From the NCBI GenBank assembly GCA_015494725.1, contig WGAR01000097.1, positions 1 to 6,937 of the forward strand: a DNA stretch of 6,937 nt, in the 5' to 3' direction. Position numbers and translations under genes: made by a program. This document shows positions 5,275 to 6,937 of the stretch, piece after piece. Source of the DNA: Thermodesulfobacteriaceae bacterium. Lineage in GTDB: Bacteria > Desulfobacterota > Thermodesulfobacteria > Thermodesulfobacteriales > Thermodesulfobacteriaceae. The stretch's first letter is position 1. Each line of letters opens with the position of its first letter. The notes under the pieces are model-generated. The model was given only the letters and a program-made list of their open reading frames with translations, searched no databases and was not told the DNA's origin.

Positions 5275-6001
5275 CTTCAGCCTCCGCCAGGGCCCGAAAG
5301 AAGACCTCCTCCAGATCCTCAGCCCCGAAACGCCGGCACAGGACCTCCGGCGGCCCCTCGGCCAGGATTCTTCCTTCGTGGAGCAGGATCACCCGGTCGG
5401 AAAGGTCTTCCATTTCGTAAAGGTTGTGGGAGGTAAAGATGACCGCGAGCCCCCGCTCTTTTTGATATTCCTTGATGAGACGGCGAACCCTTTCGGCCAT
5501 TTCGGGGTCAAGCCCGGCGGTGGGTTCGTCGAGAAGCAGTATCTCCGGGTCGTTGATCAGGGCTTTAGCCAGGCACAGACGCATCATCTGGCCGGAGGAG
5601 AGATGGCGGGTCTTTTCCCGGTGCATCTCCCAGAGCCCCAAGAGCTTTAAGAGTCGTTCGGCCCTGGATTTGATGTTTCTGACCCCGTAAAGGAGGCCAT
5701 AGACCAGCAGGTTTTCCATCACCGTGAGCGAGAGCGGAAGCCCCACGTAGTTGGAGGCGAAGTTCAGACGGGCAAGGATCTCGGTGCGATGGGTGGCAAG
5801 ATCCAGGCCGAAAAAACGTATTTCACCCTGGCTGGGGGTTACGAGCCCCAGAAGACAGTTAAGGAGGGTGGTCTTCCCGGCTCCGTTAGGACCGATGATC
5901 CCGAGGAATTCCCCCCGATGCAGGTTGAAACTTATCCCGGAAAGGACCCTTTTCCCTTCAAATTCCTTGACCAGATTCCGGACCCGGAGCACCTCTTCCA
6001 T
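5267..6001 (-). CDS. ABC transporter ATP-binding protein (ABC-2 exporter)
   Basis: A 244-residue cytoplasmic ATPase that powers the neighbouring permease. Visible motifs are Walker A GPNGAGKT (37-44), signature LSSGQ (135-139) in place of the common LSGGQ, Walker B ILLLDEP (154-160) with catalytic E159, D-loop GLD (163-165) and the switch histidine H192 in TSHN. At the Q-loop, where a glutamine normally precedes the LTVxEN block, the sequence is FASNYVGLPLSLTV, so Asn84 seems to take its place. The short C-terminal tail is typical of exporter ATPases of the CcmA/NodI/DrrA group. The chosen ATG at 6001 gives the normal family N-terminus; an in-frame TTG at 6040 would add 13 residues, and neither has a clear ribosome site. 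The gene lies about 50 bases after the nuclease-like gene. Confidence 0.9.
   Translation of the reverse strand: MEEVLRVRNLVKEFEGKRVLSGISFNLHRGEFLGIIGPNGAGKTTLLNCLLGLVTPSQGEIRFFGLDLATHRTEILARLNFASNYVGLPLSLTVMENLLVYGLLYGVRNIKSRAERLLKLLGLWEMHREKTRHLSSGQMMRLCLAKALINDPEILLLDEPTAGLDPEMAERVRRLIKEYQKERGLAVIFTSHNLYEMEDLSDRVILLHEGRILAEGPPEVLCRRFGAEDLEEVFFRALAEAEGA
5281..5285 (-). promoter_or_regulatory. Shine-Dalgarno site supporting the permease GTG start
   Basis: On the minus strand GGAGG is followed by CTGAAG and then GTG. The site lies within the last codons of the ATPase gene, so translation of the two subunits is coupled. Confidence 0.6.
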
Positions 6002-6052
6002 ACCGGGAGGCAAGATAAGGCGCTTCGGCAAAGATCTCAAGATTCCCGGGTT

Positions 6053-6937
6053 CTAAACCACCCGGATCTCTAAGACCCTTCGCTCGACGGGATCGAAGGA
6101 AACCCCCACGCTTATCACCGAAAGCCCCTCGGCCCGGAAACGATCGGCATAACCCCGGGCCTCGATCTGTTTTAACGCCTCCTCCGCACTTATCCCGGCC
6201 TTAAACTCAAACACAAAGACCCGATTCTCCCCCTCGTAGCGCACGGCCATGTCCAGCCGGCCCCGATGAGTGAGCACCTCGCTTTCGGCCCGATAGCCCG
6301 AAAGAGCCAGGGCCAGATAGAACACGGTGTGAAAGAAGCGCTCGTCGGCCCGAAGATAGAGGGTATGGGGGATATAGGAGAGGATGTCGTTTAAGATCTC
6401 GCGCACCGCCTCCCAGTCGGTGCGTCTTATGGCCTCTCCCAGTTCCTGGGCCAGGATTCTCGGCGTGGTTTCGCCTCCGGAAAGTCCCTGGAGGAGGACC
6501 TCCTGGAAGCTTTCGCGTACCTCCTGATTGGGGTAGCCCAGGGTCAGGGTGCGGCCCTTGACCTCGTTAATGGTGAGGTAGCCGGCCTGATACATCACCG
6601 CTTCCACGGTAAGGTTTTCCAGGTCGAAGGCCTGAAGGAAGTTGTCGGAGACGCGGAAGTGTTCGAGTTCGGGGATACGCCAGGGTTTTTCCTTGAGCCA
6701 GTTTACCAGGAAGGTGGGGGTTCCGGTCTTGAACCAGAAGTTTTCAAACCTTCCTTTGGTTAGGGCGTACATGACGGAGATGGGGTTATAGACCCGGAGG
6801 TCCCTCCAGGGACTGAAGCGGTAACCGTTATACCAGAAACGGATTTCGGAAAGACACTCCTCAGAGGAAAGATGGTTTTTCTGACAGAAGGCCTCCAGGT
6901 GTTCGGGAAAGAAACGCTGGATTTCCTCCTCGGTGTA
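6053..6937 (-). CDS. PD-(D/E)XK nuclease-superfamily protein, AAA-ATPase-like/PDDEXK_9 type (partial, N-terminus beyond window)
   Basis: The frame is open from the right edge, so the visible 294 residues are the C-terminal part. Numbering from the internal Met at 6772, GRLDMAV (171-177) supplies D174 and VFEFKAG (187-193) supplies E189 and K191, a good D-X14-E-X-K nuclease-like centre. It is followed by the ALKQIEARGYADRF helix usual in this family. Upstream, beyond that Met, are EIRFWYNGYRFS and VYNPISVMYAL, then FWFKTGTPTFLVNWL. These match the region linking the N-terminal AAA-ATPase-like domain to the nuclease domain, so the Met at 6772 is not the start. The Walker motifs would lie off the window. 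These proteins are common, often multicopy, in anaerobes and thermophiles; their role is unknown, and DNA maintenance or defence has been guessed. It is co-directional with the ABC genes. Confidence 0.9.
   Translation of the reverse strand, partial: YTEEEIQRFFPEHLEAFCQKNHLSSEECLSEIRFWYNGYRFSPWRDLRVYNPISVMYALTKGRFENFWFKTGTPTFLVNWLKEKPWRIPELEHFRVSDNFLQAFDLENLTVEAVMYQAGYLTINEVKGRTLTLGYPNQEVRESFQEVLLQGLSGGETTPRILAQELGEAIRRTDWEAVREILNDILSYIPHTLYLRADERFFHTVFYLALALSGYRAESEVLTHRGRLDMAVRYEGENRVFVFEFKAGISAEEALKQIEARGYADRFRAEGLSVISVGVSFDPVERRVLEIRVV

Overview
The window is GC-rich, densely coding bacterial DNA with two polycistronic units that meet tail to tail. Gaps between genes are a few bases at most; many junctions overlap, and no stretch above 300 bases lacks a gene. 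There are no RNA genes, CRISPR arrays, insertion sequences or convincing promoters. The combination of heterodisulfide-reductase-like proteins with a DsrE-family protein, and proteins rich in Arg, Glu and Leu, suggests an anaerobic, possibly thermophilic bacterium with sulfur or one-carbon energy metabolism (for example a Thermodesulfobacteriota-type organism). This taxonomic guess rests on gene content only.

Plus strand, 1-4479: the tail of an upstream gene (1-66), an HdrA-like flavoprotein (63-1778), a small winged-helix protein (1771-2016), an HdrC-like two-cluster ferredoxin (2013-2324), an HdrB-like CCG-domain protein (2340-3299), a DsrE-family protein (3318-3695) and a compact six-unit prenyltransferase/terpene-cyclase-like alpha-toroid protein (3736-4479). 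The start/stop overlaps and strong Shine-Dalgarno sites indicate one operon. The order A - small protein - C - B - DsrE resembles half of the sulfur-oxidation-type sHdr cluster (C1-B1-A-hyp-C2-B2 with DsrE/TusA partners). The HdrA here, however, is a longer form with the full N-terminal HdrA domain.

A working model is that electrons enter the HdrA flavin, possibly from the partly visible upstream protein, and pass through ferredoxin clusters and HdrC to the single intact CCG site of HdrB. DsrE would handle a sulfane-sulfur or thiol substrate there. Several departures from the textbook complex stand out: HdrA lacks the central ferredoxin insertion and has Glu in place of one cluster cysteine; HdrB has lost all cluster cysteines of its first CCG domain; and a winged-helix protein and a toroid protein are built into the operon.

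Minus strand, 6937-4480: a PD-(D/E)XK nuclease-like protein of the AAA-ATPase-like/PDDEXK_9 type that runs off the right edge (6937-6053), then an ABC exporter ATPase (6001-5267) and its ABC-2 permease (5274-4480). The permease stop codon directly abuts the stop codon of the toroid gene, with no bases between them.
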